A stretch of DNA of 64,000 nucleotides. Origin: Sinonovacula constricta. Taxonomy: Eukaryota > Mollusca > Bivalvia > Cardiida > Solecurtidae. The stretch's first letter is position 1. Each line of letters begins with the position of its first letter. The position numbers were made by a program, and so were the translations under genes. The notes below the pieces were generated by a model that was not told where the DNA came from, searched no databases, and saw only the letters and a list, made by a program, of their open reading frames with translations. Where the stretch lies: assembly GCA_007844125.1 (NCBI GenBank), contig CM017572.1, forward strand, positions 42,865,164 through 42,929,163, given 5' to 3'. Below are positions 12,901-24,900 of the stretch, one piece after another.

Positions 12901-15900
12901 AGCTTTAAGCAGGTCCTAGGTTCAAGAAAAGGCTCCAACATACCAATAGTTAAAAATATTATCGCAGCTTACTTTCTTTTTGTTGATGAAGCTTGTAGTA
13001 GTTACAATAACAGTTTGAGTTTGGTCATATTAACAACATCCAGTTTATTATTGACTAAGAAAGACCCCTGACTGAAGTCTGGGTAGAACCACCAGGGCTC
13101 TGCAGGTTAGCTGGATAACGTCCCCACATGAAATTTCTCACCCTGCGTCTGAGGAGTAACAAGTGTGTGCATCTGGGGTTCCTTGTCCAGGCAATATATC
13201 CCTCTTATTTTTTGACTAATTGAAATAATTTGGCATTTCTAACACCTTGGGGCCTGTACCCCGAAGGTCAAAATCAAACTGCAAGGTTTAAAGGTCAAAG
13301 GGAGTTTAAGCCGTGTCCAAGGTTTTAAGACCAAACGGAGTTTAAGCCTTGTCCAAGGTTTTAAGGCCAAAAGGATGTTTAAGCCTTGTCCAAGGTTTTA
13401 GGGCCAACTGGAGTTTAAGCCGTGTCAAAGATTTTAGGGCCAACGGGAGTTAAAGCCGTTTCCAAGGTTTTAAGGCCAAAGGGAATTTAAGCCTTGTCCA
13501 AGGTTTTAGGGCAAACAGGAGTTTAAGCCTTGTCCAAGGTTTTAAGGCCAAAGGGAGTTTAAGCCATGTCCAAGGTTTAAAAGTCAAAGGGTGTTTAAGC
13601 CTTGTCCAAGCTTTTAAGATGAAAGGAAATTTAAGCCTTGTCCAAGGTTTAAAGGTCAAAGGAAGTTTAAGCCTTGTCCAAGGTTTAAAGGTCAAAAGAA
13701 GTTTAAGCCTTGTCCAAGGTTTAAAGGTGAAAGGAAGTTTAAGCCTTGTCCAAGGTTTAAAGGTCAAAGGGAGTTTAAGCGTTGTCCAAGATTTTAAGGC
13801 CAAAGGGAGTTTAAGCCTTGTCCAAGGTTTTAGGGCCAATGGGAGTTTAAACCTTGTCCAAGGTTTTAGGGCCAATGGGAGTTTAAGCCTTGTCCAAGGT
13901 TTTAGGGCCATTGGGAGTTTAAGCCTTGTCCAAGGTTTTAGGGCCAATGGGAGTTTAAGCCTTGTCCAAGGTTTTAAGGCCAAAGTGCATTTTAGCCTTG
14001 TCCAAGGTTCAAGTTCCAACGATAGTTTAAGCCTTGTCCAAGGTTTTAGGGCCAAAGGGAGTTTAAGCCTTGTCCAAGGTTTAAAGGCCAAAAAGAGTTT
14101 AAGCCTTGTCCAAGGTTTTAGGGCCAACGGTAGTTTAAGCCTTGTCCAAGGTTTTAAGGCCAAAATGCATTTTAGCCTTGTCCAAGGTTCAAGTGCCAAC
14201 GGGAGTTTAAGCCTTGTCTAAGGTTTTAGGGCCAAAGGGAGTTCAAGCCTTGTCCAAGGTTTTAAGGCCGAAGGGAGTTTAAGCCTTGTCCAAGGTTTTA
14301 GGACCAAGGGGAGTTTAAGCTTTGTTTAAGGTTTAAAAGTCAAAGGGTGTTTTAAGCCTTGTCCAAGGTTTAAAGGTGAAAGGAAGTTTAAGCCTTGTCC
14401 AGGGTTTAAGGTCACAGGGAGTTTAAGCCTTGTTTTAAGGCCAAAGGGAGTTTAAGCCTTGTCCAAGGTTTTAGGGCCAACTGGAGTTTAAGCCTTGTCC
14501 AAGATTTTAAGGCCAAAGTGCGTTTTAGCCTTGTCCAAGGTTTAAAGGCCAAAGGGAGTTTAAGCCTTGTCCTGGCTGTATCTCCCTAAGTCTTTGTTCC
14601 TGTTTCTACTCTGTAACTACTCAACTCATTGCCATTAACTACTCAGTCACTCACCAGTTACTGCACAGTCTCTCACCAGCAACTGTTTAGTCTCTCACCA
14701 GCAACTATAGAACCTTTATCTAGTGGAAAGGTTTTTACAACTGGCATGCAGTGCATCAGTTGTTCTACGCAGACATTGTCAGCAATATATCCAAAATTGT
14801 GTGATGTGTGTAAAAAACAAAAACCGACAATGGCATGGTCAGAGTAGTAAAACTGTTTTCATTATATTGTTTATTTGTGCTTGCAGGACGCTGGGAGACA
14901 GGGTAGGTGAGGCTAAGGCCAGTGGTAACCTGGGTAACACACTAAAGGTGCTGGGAAAGTTTGACGAGGCCATAGCTTGCTGCCATAGACACTTAGACCT
15001 CTCCAGGGAACTTAAAGATAGGGTACAGTATCTAACTTGTGTTTTGTTTTGAAGGGGAAAATACTCTAGCTTGTAACCATTAAATTTAGATTTTGTTACC
15101 TCCCTTGAGGATATGTAGTTCGTATAAAGTTACTGTAGAAAAAGTAAGTTTTTCCATCCTTTTAGGTTTCAACATTGTTCTTTGTTGAAAGAGATATGAA
15201 CGAGGGAAAGTGTTTGAGCATTATGATAAAAAAATAAAAGCAAATTAGAAATTGAATTGAGGACATTTCTTAGTTAAAGTATTAGTCTAGGAGCCCAGAG
15301 GCATTTGTTTCACATCTCGAGTACGAAAGGTTTGAGCCCTGGAATGGATAGGACACTACCCCAGGACCCTGAAAAGGCCTTTCTTAAGTTCTGGAAATGT
15401 GGATAACCAGTAGAGGGCGCCACCCAAAGAAGCCAAAAAATTTGATTTGTTTCACATTCCCATGTACATCCACCAAACCTTTGCCGAAATGTTCTGCCAT
15501 GGGGTCTATTGACAAAATGTGATTTCTTAAGTTCACCAATTGTGGACTTAGGGGCTTAAGAAGGGCCTAAGCGACCCCAATAATCACATTTAATTCACAT
15601 CTTGAGTACATCCATCAAACTTGGCTGAAATGTAGTATATGACCAACTGTTTGAGAATCCACGATTCTTAAGTTCATCAGTTGTGGACAAGGGGGCTTAA
15701 GAAAGGGCCAAAGTGCCAAAATACCCAAAATAGCAGATTTAATTCACATCATGAGTACATCCACCAAACCTCTTTCAAAATGTTGGGTTTGGGGATGACA
15801 CTCAGAATCAGTCTTTCTTAAGTTCCGCAACTATGGATAAGGGGTCTTAAGAAGGGCCTAAGTGACCCCCAAATTCACATTTAATTCACATCTCGAGTAC

Positions 15901-18900
15901 ATCCATCAAACTTGGGTGAAATATAGTCCATGACCTACTTGTTTCCATGAATCCATGATATTTTAGGGGAAAATAAAAAGGTATGGAAAGAAGTATCACT
16001 AAACTAAATTTTATTATATACGTTTTGTTACAAAATCAAATATTTGACTGATCTGAATGTGCGCTTCGTGTTTTTAGCAATGATGATGTTAATTGTCACT
16101 AAACCCTTGACCTATTATGCTTTACCAGCGTGATCCTCAAATTGAGATGTCACAAGAAGTGCCATCACTGCTTTCAAATGAAAGTAAGCAACATCAGTCA
16201 AGACTAACATAAATAGGGGGTGTGTCTTATCTATGAGTGCGTCTTACACATGAGATTTTACGGTACATGTAGTATGGGTGATTACAGGAAATTAACCATT
16301 GCTCTATGAAGAATGTCCCAGTAAAATGGTGATAGCAAAACATCATTGCATATCAATATTTCATTAACATTTGTCATGGCTATTCCTCTTTTGGCAACGC
16401 TAATAATGTAACAAACATTTATGTCATGAATAAGCTCTGCTCTGAACATGTCAACTAGTGAAAGCCATCTTTTGGATCTCCTGGGTACAGTATACCCAAT
16501 AGTTTCATATTATAATTATGCTTGATTACAAAATGAAGCTACACAACTACATAATTGTTTTCAACTCTGAAAATGTCAACTAGTGAAAGTCATCAGTTAA
16601 ATCTCTGAGTACTGTTTACCCTAAAGTTTCATAATATTCATTGATTAACAAAAGGCAAAATTAAAATTGAACATAGGCCCCACTACTACCATGTACCTGA
16701 ATACTAGTAAAGACTTCAACTCAATACAGTCTGTCTTAAAAACGTTTGCTAACCTTCAACAGGACTCTTACACCCCTTTCGCAGTGGTTTACCTCTACAG
16801 TTTAGAGAAAAATGAATAGGATACAACTTCAAATTTGAAATCAAAGACAGGTTTAGTCACGTCTGAATATGATTGCAACCACTACTGCTCTTCATCAGAA
16901 TCTTCTAACTCCTCTGCATCGCTGTCATCATCTTCTTCATTAGAAGAAGCCGCTTCAAAACTGTCATTGTCATCAATCTCATCGGCGCCTTCATTGTCCT
17001 CTGGCACCAGAGAATCAGGTAACTGAGGACCATCGAACCAAATTGGGGTGTAAATTCCATTCTCCAGCATCCATCCATCATCTTCTGAGGGATGTTGAAC
17101 AAGTTCTGCCTGATCAGCATCAGTCCACATTTTTCAAACAAATGCCACTCGTTTCAAATGACTCATGACCTCAGCTTCACAAGGCGGCAGACCACTGGCA
17201 TCGATCCCTTTGAGTTTTTCGAGTGGATTTTGGCCTTTCATCTTTGGTTTATACACCGTCTCAAAACGTTTGTACCTATGGGAGTTCAGTAAAACCTTGG
17301 AGTTTTCTCGGGCTCCATAAATACTAGCCGTGAATTTGAGAAGAACCTTACGGCTTCTGTCATCTTTGGGTTTCGTTGTGATTGTTTTGAAGGCCTTCTG
17401 CACATCGGTGTTCTTCAGAAATTTGGCAAATGGCCTTACATTTCCCTTCTTGACAAATGCTGAGGTATAGTCTGAACCCGTAAATGCATGAAACGCTGGT
17501 AACGACCTGCAAACCCCTGGCCCTAGTGACTTTTGTATCTCAGTGATGTTGATGAACCTTCGATTCTTCTTTGACACTGTTCCCACATCCATCCACACTC
17601 TCCTGTCTATTTTCCCACAGTGATAGACTAAGAGCACATCAATGTCTGTGTCATGGGCTCTGACAACTATGTCTCCTCTGTGAGCAAGCTTGTCAGCCTC
17701 AATAGCATGACGTACAATCTTGGTGTCTGCCTCTTCGTGATTTGTCTTGTTCTCGGGAATGCAATGACTCTCAACCTTTCCACCAACATTCACGTAGTGG
17801 AAGCAGTCCGCAGATGGAACATCTAGGACCACTTCACAATGCCCAATAACCGAAGCATAAGAGTCATCCTGTCATTCCCGTGATAGAAATACTGCCCGCT
17901 TGAAAGATCTGGATTCTAACGCATTTGAAAGGTCCTTTGGCCTTCTTTGAGATGAACCAGTTATGACATATGGTTGGCTATCCTCTATGGTACCCACACG
18001 TCTAGCCCCTTCTGCATATTTTAGGGATGGTTGAGGGTAATCGTCAAATGCTATGAAAACCCTACGAGTTTTCCTTACAGCAAAGGCTTGTGACAAGATG
18101 CTTCGAGCAAGTCCACCATAGTGTGGAGGGATGGTGATGCTAGGTGGGAGAATTCGCAACAAATACTGGACATCAATGACACAGGCTGCAATGCTTTCAG
18201 GGCTGCTAGTTGTTAGCTTTCCCTCCAATTGTGCTAGTAGACTGTCTTTGTTAGTTTTCACTAACATCTCGTCTGGGTGACACATGGTCAGAGGAAATGG
18301 GTCAGTGGGTATGTGAAGATGTGTGGAAAGTCCAGCCCACGCTGTGCAGCTAGCATGACTAGACGTCCCATCAGATCCCTAGTACATTTCAGAACCACAG
18401 CCCCTCTGTCTAAAGCCTTCCTGTTCTTTGCACCATTTTAATCGAAAGTCTTCAGAGAAGCCTGCTTTACAGTTTGTTCAAATCGCTCCTCACCAGCCAC
18501 ACACTCTTCAATGAACTGCTGATGGAGAGCTCTCCCATTTTCTGGTACATTCAGTAGGCTCTTGCATACTTCATCACTAGCTGCTTTACCGGTGTGGATG
18601 TTGAACAGCTTCTGACTTGACTCCCTTCCAAATGGATTACAGCTTGACCTGACCTGTTCCACTACCTTTGCAAGGTCCCTGTTGTCATGTCTAATCCGAG
18701 ATGGCTTGAGTTCTGCCTTGGTGTCCTCTTTCTGGGATATGCCTGTCATTTCCTGCACCAGGCTCACAAAGTTGGCACTTGTTGACTTGCTACCATCCAT
18801 CTCAGCTTTGCAGCATAGTTGTTGGTAAATGCTGAGATCCCTGTTAACCGGGAGGCAGCATCTGCATTTATAGTTTGCTCCAGAGTCAGGTCAACTGCAC

Positions 18901-21900
18901 ATTTGCCGAAGGGATGCTCTGTCCGTCGTATTCCGAAAGCTCCACTGTCAAGTATATTCCTCAGGCCGGGGTGGGAATTCTCCATGTTGATGAGATCATG
19001 CTGAAATTTGGTGAGCCATCTGCTATAATTCGGGTGGTTTGCTGCAAAGAAAAGACCAATGACAGGACTCAGGGACTGAACATGGAGGTCTATGTCATTC
19101 GTTCTGATGGCACGCTCAAGCTCATGGAAGGTATGGATGTAATCCACATACATGAGCCAGAATTGGGCTGTAGCACCATGTTCACCTCTCCTGGTCAGAA
19201 TTGTATAGGCCTCGTACTGTGTGACACAAGCTGTAAATTCACTGGAATTCAGAGCAGAATCAACTTCATCTTTCTTCCCCAGGCTGCAGTGATAGGATAC
19301 ATGATAAGAATATATGACAAAGTCCAATGAGCATTGCAACATATACCAAACTCCATAAAGGCACAGGACGAAGGTATTTCACATGCAAGCCAAGCGAAAA
19401 GTAAGAACAAATTTGTGATGACTCATTTAACGAAAAGAGCAAAAAGTCATCTGTGCTATCGTAGGAATCTAGGAATTTGCGGAAGTGTAGTGTCTCAAAG
19501 GCGAGGGCAAGAATAGGATGTAACCTCTTGCATCGGTTGAAGTGTTTTCCTGCCAAGAAGCCATTCAAAGATCCAGGGGCAGGAACCTCTGACTCAGTGA
19601 GCATCTCTGCCACCCCCACCCCCCTCCAAAGGACCCCCCCCCCCCCCCCCCCCAGATTCAGCTATCAATTTGCCTTGAAAAAGCCCATTTCTGTGTGAAA
19701 GAACCCAGGCATAATAAACACATTGTCAAACCTAGGGGCTTCAGTTATTTGAATCTGCCAGGCTGGTTTGGCGGCGTTGAGGTCATAAGTCACAACCCCA
19801 TAGGCCTGGTTACATTCGTCAGCACATTTCTGGGTTGTGACCAGGGTTTCTTGAATTACATCCAGACTTGTAATTGGCTGCTTCAGGTTTGGCATGTATC
19901 TCACTTCCTGCCTTGGTAAGGGATCTTCGGATGAAATGGCATTGAATCCAACCCACATTGGGACAGTAGTATTACCAATGGCATAGTTTATCATCCACAT
20001 CAGGTCTACTTGTCTGGCCCTGGTGTTGACATCTTGAAAGTTCAGGTCAGTTGTTCTGTAACTAAATTTAGTCATCTTTGGCACCTTCCTGTATGGAGCG
20101 AATGGTTGTCCAGTGTCCACATCTAGTGTTCTTTTTCTGCTGTTCTTTTGTTGGGTTGCTGGAGCTCTGTTGGTAGGCCTGCCTCTTCCAACTTCAACAG
20201 CATCTGCTGTAGGCACATTGTGGTAGAGAATACCCATCGTGTCATGTAGCGTATCGGCGCCTGAAAGGGTCTGGGTGAATTCATCATAATTATCAAACGC
20301 TAAACCCATCGTTTTACCAACTTCTTGACTGATGTTGCACTCATAGATAAGACGCACCCCCTATTTGATGCTATTTATGTTAGTCTTTACTGATGTTGCT
20401 TACTTTCATTTGAAAGCAGTGATGGCACTTCTTGTGACATCTCAATTTGAGGATCACGCTGGTAAAGCATAATAGGTCAAGGGTTTAGTGACAATTAACA
20501 TCATCATTGCTAAAAACACGAAGCGCACATTCAGATCAGTCAAATATTTGATTTTGTAACAAAACGTATATAATAAAATTTAGTTTAGTGATACTTCTTT
20601 CCATACCTTTTTATTTTCCCCTAAAATATCATGGTTTCCTAAACAAGTAGGTCATGGACTATATTTCACCCAAGTTTGATGGATGTACTCGAGATGTGAA
20701 TTAAATGTGAATTTGGGGGTCACTTAGGCCCTTCTTAAGACCCCTTATCCACAGTTGCGGAACTTAAGAAAGACTGATTCTGAGTGTCATCCCCAAACCC
20801 AACATTTTGAAAGAGGTTTGGTGGATGTACTCATGATGTGAATTAAATCTGCTATTTTGGGTATTTTGGCACTTTGGCCCTTTCTTAAGCCCCCTTGTCC
20901 ACAACTGATGAACTTAAGAATCATGGATTCTCAAACAGTTGGTCATATACTACATTTCAGCCAAGTTTGATGGATGTACTCAAGATGTGAATTAAATGTG
21001 ATTTTTGGGGTCGCTTAGGCCCTTCTTAAGCCCCTAAGACCACAATTGGTGAACTTAAGAAATCACATTTTGTCAATAGACCCCATGGCAGAACATTTCG
21101 GCAAAGGTTTGGTGGATGTACATGGGAGTGTGAAACAAATCAAATTTTTTGGCTTCTTTGGGTGGCGCCCTCTACTGGTTATCCACATTTCCAGAACTTA
21201 AGAAAGGCCTTTTCAGGGTCCTGGGGTATTGTCCTATCCATTCCAGGGGTCAAACCTTTCGTACTCGAGATGTGAAACAAATGTCTCTAGGCTCCCGTGT
21301 TATATATTTATATGAAAATATCTGCTGACAAAAGAAATAACTAAAACATTTCTTTATTTCAATAATGGGATATATATAGTTGCCAGGATGTTAACTTCCT
21401 TACCCCCACTGAATGGGTTTAATTTCCATTCAGGACTTCAATTTTCATGTGGAAAGGTCTCTGAATTCTCCAGTAATAGTTGGGCGTATTCATTAATGAG
21501 CATAATTGTGTGTTACGATGTATACAGTTATATAAGAAAAAATATAAATAAAAATATGAATGTAATTTTTTTCTTATATTTTTACAATTTATAACAATTG
21601 CGTATATTTTAATTTTGACATCAATCAACAACTTTCTTTACTACTGTAATCTGGACAGGCTTTTATATGGCTGATTTCCAAACATATATTTAGTGCACCC
21701 AGCATTAGCTCATGATGAAGATGGACTGAACTCCTTTTTTTATAATTAGAACCTTCATATAACAAAAAAAAAACCTGATTGAAGCCCAAATGGAGCTACA
21801 CAAGGGTACAGTGTGATTAAATATAACAGGAATTTAGGTTATACAATAGGTTATGGAATTCAAAGATTATTGATCCCTGAGCTGTGAAGTGTTCATTTTC

Positions 21901-24900
21901 GTAGTGTTTAATAGATACCCAAAGTAAAGCACCTGTTAAGGGCCCACTTTAGACATCTTACCGATATTCCTTGAAGCAATGATAGGGTAACATAATGGAG
22001 ACACATAACATCTAAAACAACCCCTAAATAGATAATTGAGTAAGCGAGGGTTAGATTTCTTTTACTGTCATACTTCTAATGTGTATCAGTTGGCATGAAT
22101 GTAATAAACTCTTCACGATGTGCACTTAAGGGTTTTATATTAAAGCTTTTAAAATAAGCAATTAATTTTATTAGCAACTCTTTTATCATGTATTTTATAG
22201 ATAATATTATCTTCAAACTATGTTCTGTAGACTGTTAATGGCTTAGTAAGCAATTTTTCTATGTTTTTTTTTTTTTTTTGTTAAGTCCAGGCATGTGTTT
22301 GCTGGTTTCAAAACAATATTTATTGCTATGCAAATAATATATCGAAAACCAGACCTGGTAGTGCTATTGTTAGAGTGTTGGCTCTACGTATTAGAGGCCC
22401 TAGATTTGAACCTGAGCTGCAACATACCAAAGCATCAGGATATGTAACTAGGTGTGGTATCATGGTAGGTGTTCATGGTATGCTATACACAGTGAAGGCA
22501 GCACTGCTTCAAGTGGACACCATCTCCAGATGACTGAAATACAGTTGCTGGGATGATAAACCCAAGAAACAAACAAAAATATTGAATAATGAAAAAAATT
22601 ACTTGAAGTAAAGACTCAGTATTTTATATTATTCTCGTCTAGATAGGGGAGGCTCGAGCTCTGTATAACCTGGGGAATGTGTATCACGCGAAGGGCAAAC
22701 ATACAGGTCGGAGCGGGAACCAGGATCCGGGAGATTTCCCACCGGAAGTCAAGGAATGCCTCATCAAGGCCGCAGAATATTATGAGTAAGTGAACATTGA
22801 CTGCATGCTTAAACTATTGTAAAGATGGAATAGAGATAGGAAAAAGTTTGTCTGTTTTTTCAATATAACAAAAGCCAGTAACAACTTTTCCAAGCATTTT
22901 TTACCACTTTTAAAAGCTTACTGCAGCGATCACCATAAATCCCGTGATTTGTTTCCCATCTGATTGCTCTCCATACCTTTAAAGCCAACTTAGCAATGGT
23001 CCAATTAAAGGCATGGTGTCTTTGCAAAAGCAACTCTATATTTCCTAAAAGTAAGCTGTGAATGCTTAATTTTACATCAGTTTCTTGTCAGAACTTTTTT
23101 AGTTTTAGTGTGAAAGTCACTGAATTTTACTCCTTTGACTGCTGAGCATCTCAATGCATGGGTTTGAGTCCCATTCAGGGCGAAGCACTTCCTGGAAAGG
23201 TCTTAGGTTCTTCCAAGACATATGCCTGAGGTCTTCCTCCAGGACAAAAAATGGTGGACCTTGCTATAAAAACATTAACTGATTGCCATAACAACTTTCA
23301 GAGCCAACCTGTCTATCGTCCAGGAGCTTGGAGACCGGGCAGCCCAGGGGCGGGCCTGTGGTAACTTAGGCAACACACACTATCTGCTGGGCAACTTTAC
23401 ACAGGCCATCATCTACCATCAGGAGGTCAGTCACTGTAAACTTTATTGTCTAATTATTACAACCTGTTTGTTTTGTTTTTAATCTGAGTGACTCATTCCA
23501 GTTACATCACTGCTTCTCATTTCCCAGTGGGATATATTCAATCAAGACTGATGGTCACAGAACTAACAATTCTTCTTGCACTTAACTATTACCTTTAGCT
23601 TATGGGAAGAAGTTAGTATTGCCTTGTTTTATGGTCATTCTGACCAAGGACACTGTAGCTATATCTAAGCATTTTTTTGTCAGAGGCTGGCTATAGCTCG
23701 AGAGTTTGGTGACAAAGCAGCAGAGAGACGGGCTTACAGTAACCTGGGCAATGCTCATATTTTCCTCGGGGAGTTTGAAACTGCTGCTGAACATTATAGG
23801 TAAGGAAAAATCAACCTTTCGACTTAGGATAAAAACTTCTTAAAAAATTGAATGTAAGAAAACATTTGTACTTAGAGGCAGCACTATGTCAGCTTCCATA
23901 ACCACTGTCTTCAGTCAACTGAGGAATTGTTGGTTTGATGGTACACTTAAACAAAAGTAAAGTCATACAGGCCATATTCTCCTATTACATGCACAGAACA
24001 CAGTTGAAATCAAGGCCACATTCTCCTATTACATGGACAGAACACAGTTGAAATCATATAGGCCATATTCTCCTATTGCATGCACTAAACACGGTTGAAA
24101 TTATGAAGGTCATATTCTCCTATTACATGCATAGAACACAGTTGAAATCATACTGGCCATATTCTCCTATTGCATGCACCAAACACAGTTGAAATCATGA
24201 AGGTCATATTCACCTATTGCATGCACTAAACACGGTTGAAATTATGAAGGTCATATTCTCCTATTGCATGCACCAAACACAGTTGAAATCATGAAGGTCA
24301 TATTCTCCTATTGCATGCACTAAACACGGTTGAAATTATGAAGGCCATATTCTCCTATTGCATGCACTAAACACAGTTGAAATCATGAAGGTCATATTCT
24401 CCTATTACATGCACAGAACACAGTTGAAATCATACAGGCCATATTCTCCTATTACATGCATAGAACACAGTTGAAATCATACAGGTCATATTCTCCTATT
24501 ACATGCATAGAACACAGTTGAAATCATACAGGTCATATTCTCCTATTACATACATAGAACACAGTTGAAATGATAAAGGCCATTTTCTCCTTTTTCTTGC
24601 ATAAAACAAAGATTTCTTAAACTCTTTTTCACGTATCATGTGTATTGATCTTGAATCTGACACTTATCTATTTATAAAACCTCAATTTTCTTGAATTTTG
24701 AAGGAATTGTTATATTATTTTAAGTGTACAATTAAAAATAAGGAACTTTCCTAAAACACCGACCTTGTAAGGTCAATTTTCAATTCACATAAGCTGATAA
24801 GCATGGGTCGTCCAAAGCGGTTACACCTATAGCATATTATAGACATACTTAAAAGTGTGTAAAACACAACCTTTACATCTGAAACCATTAATGTCAAGGT

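Larger units (their letters stand above)
3913..14886 (+). other. GPSM2 intron 1 (10,974 bp)
   Basis: It runs from a GTAAGA donor to a TTGCAG acceptor. It contains degenerate repeats (4440-5275, 10110-10800), two large minisatellites (7200-8480, 13260-14575), a SINE 2 relic and a minus-strand SINE 1, listed separately. Positions 5300-7190 and 10850-12990 show only AT-rich DNA without recognisable genes. The length comes largely from repeat expansion. Confidence 0.85.
15290..21295 (-). mobile_element. Academ-like DNA transposon with long TIRs, in GPSM2 intron 2
   Basis: The outer ends are inverted copies: GGAGCCCAGAGGCATTTG at 15290 and, on the opposite strand at 21295, GGAGCCTAGAGACATTTG. The inversion continues for ~950 bp, with few mismatches apart from a short indel. 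Between the TIRs a minus-strand protein-coding region (16882-20357) is broken into successive frames. Its C-terminal segment has XPG/FEN1-like motifs, which established knowledge links to Academ elements; those typically make 3-4 bp target duplications. I cannot see a clear duplication here (flanks GTCTA and CGTGT). Another superfamily with a similar nuclease remains possible. Confidence 0.8.
15023..22642 (+). other. GPSM2 intron 2
   Basis: It runs from GTACAG to TCTAG. About 6 kb of its 7.6 kb is the Academ-like transposon (15290-21295). The remainder is AT-rich DNA (21300-22350) with a short T tract at 22266 and a family 2 SINE before the acceptor. Confidence 0.85.

Noticed and set aside
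13450..14221. Repeat proteins on both strands (249 and 200 aa)
   Set aside because: Both strands of one 36-bp minisatellite are open, a property of the repeat unit rather than coding selection.
14629..14886. Upstream extension of GPSM2 exon 2
   Set aside because: An open frame runs through 14723-15052, but TTGCAG at 14881-14886 is a good acceptor and only the part after it matches LGN and joins exon 1 in frame.
18875..19330. 151-aa plus-strand frame and other plus frames in 16835-19919
   Set aside because: Antisense shadows of the transposon gene; minus strand shows the family motifs.
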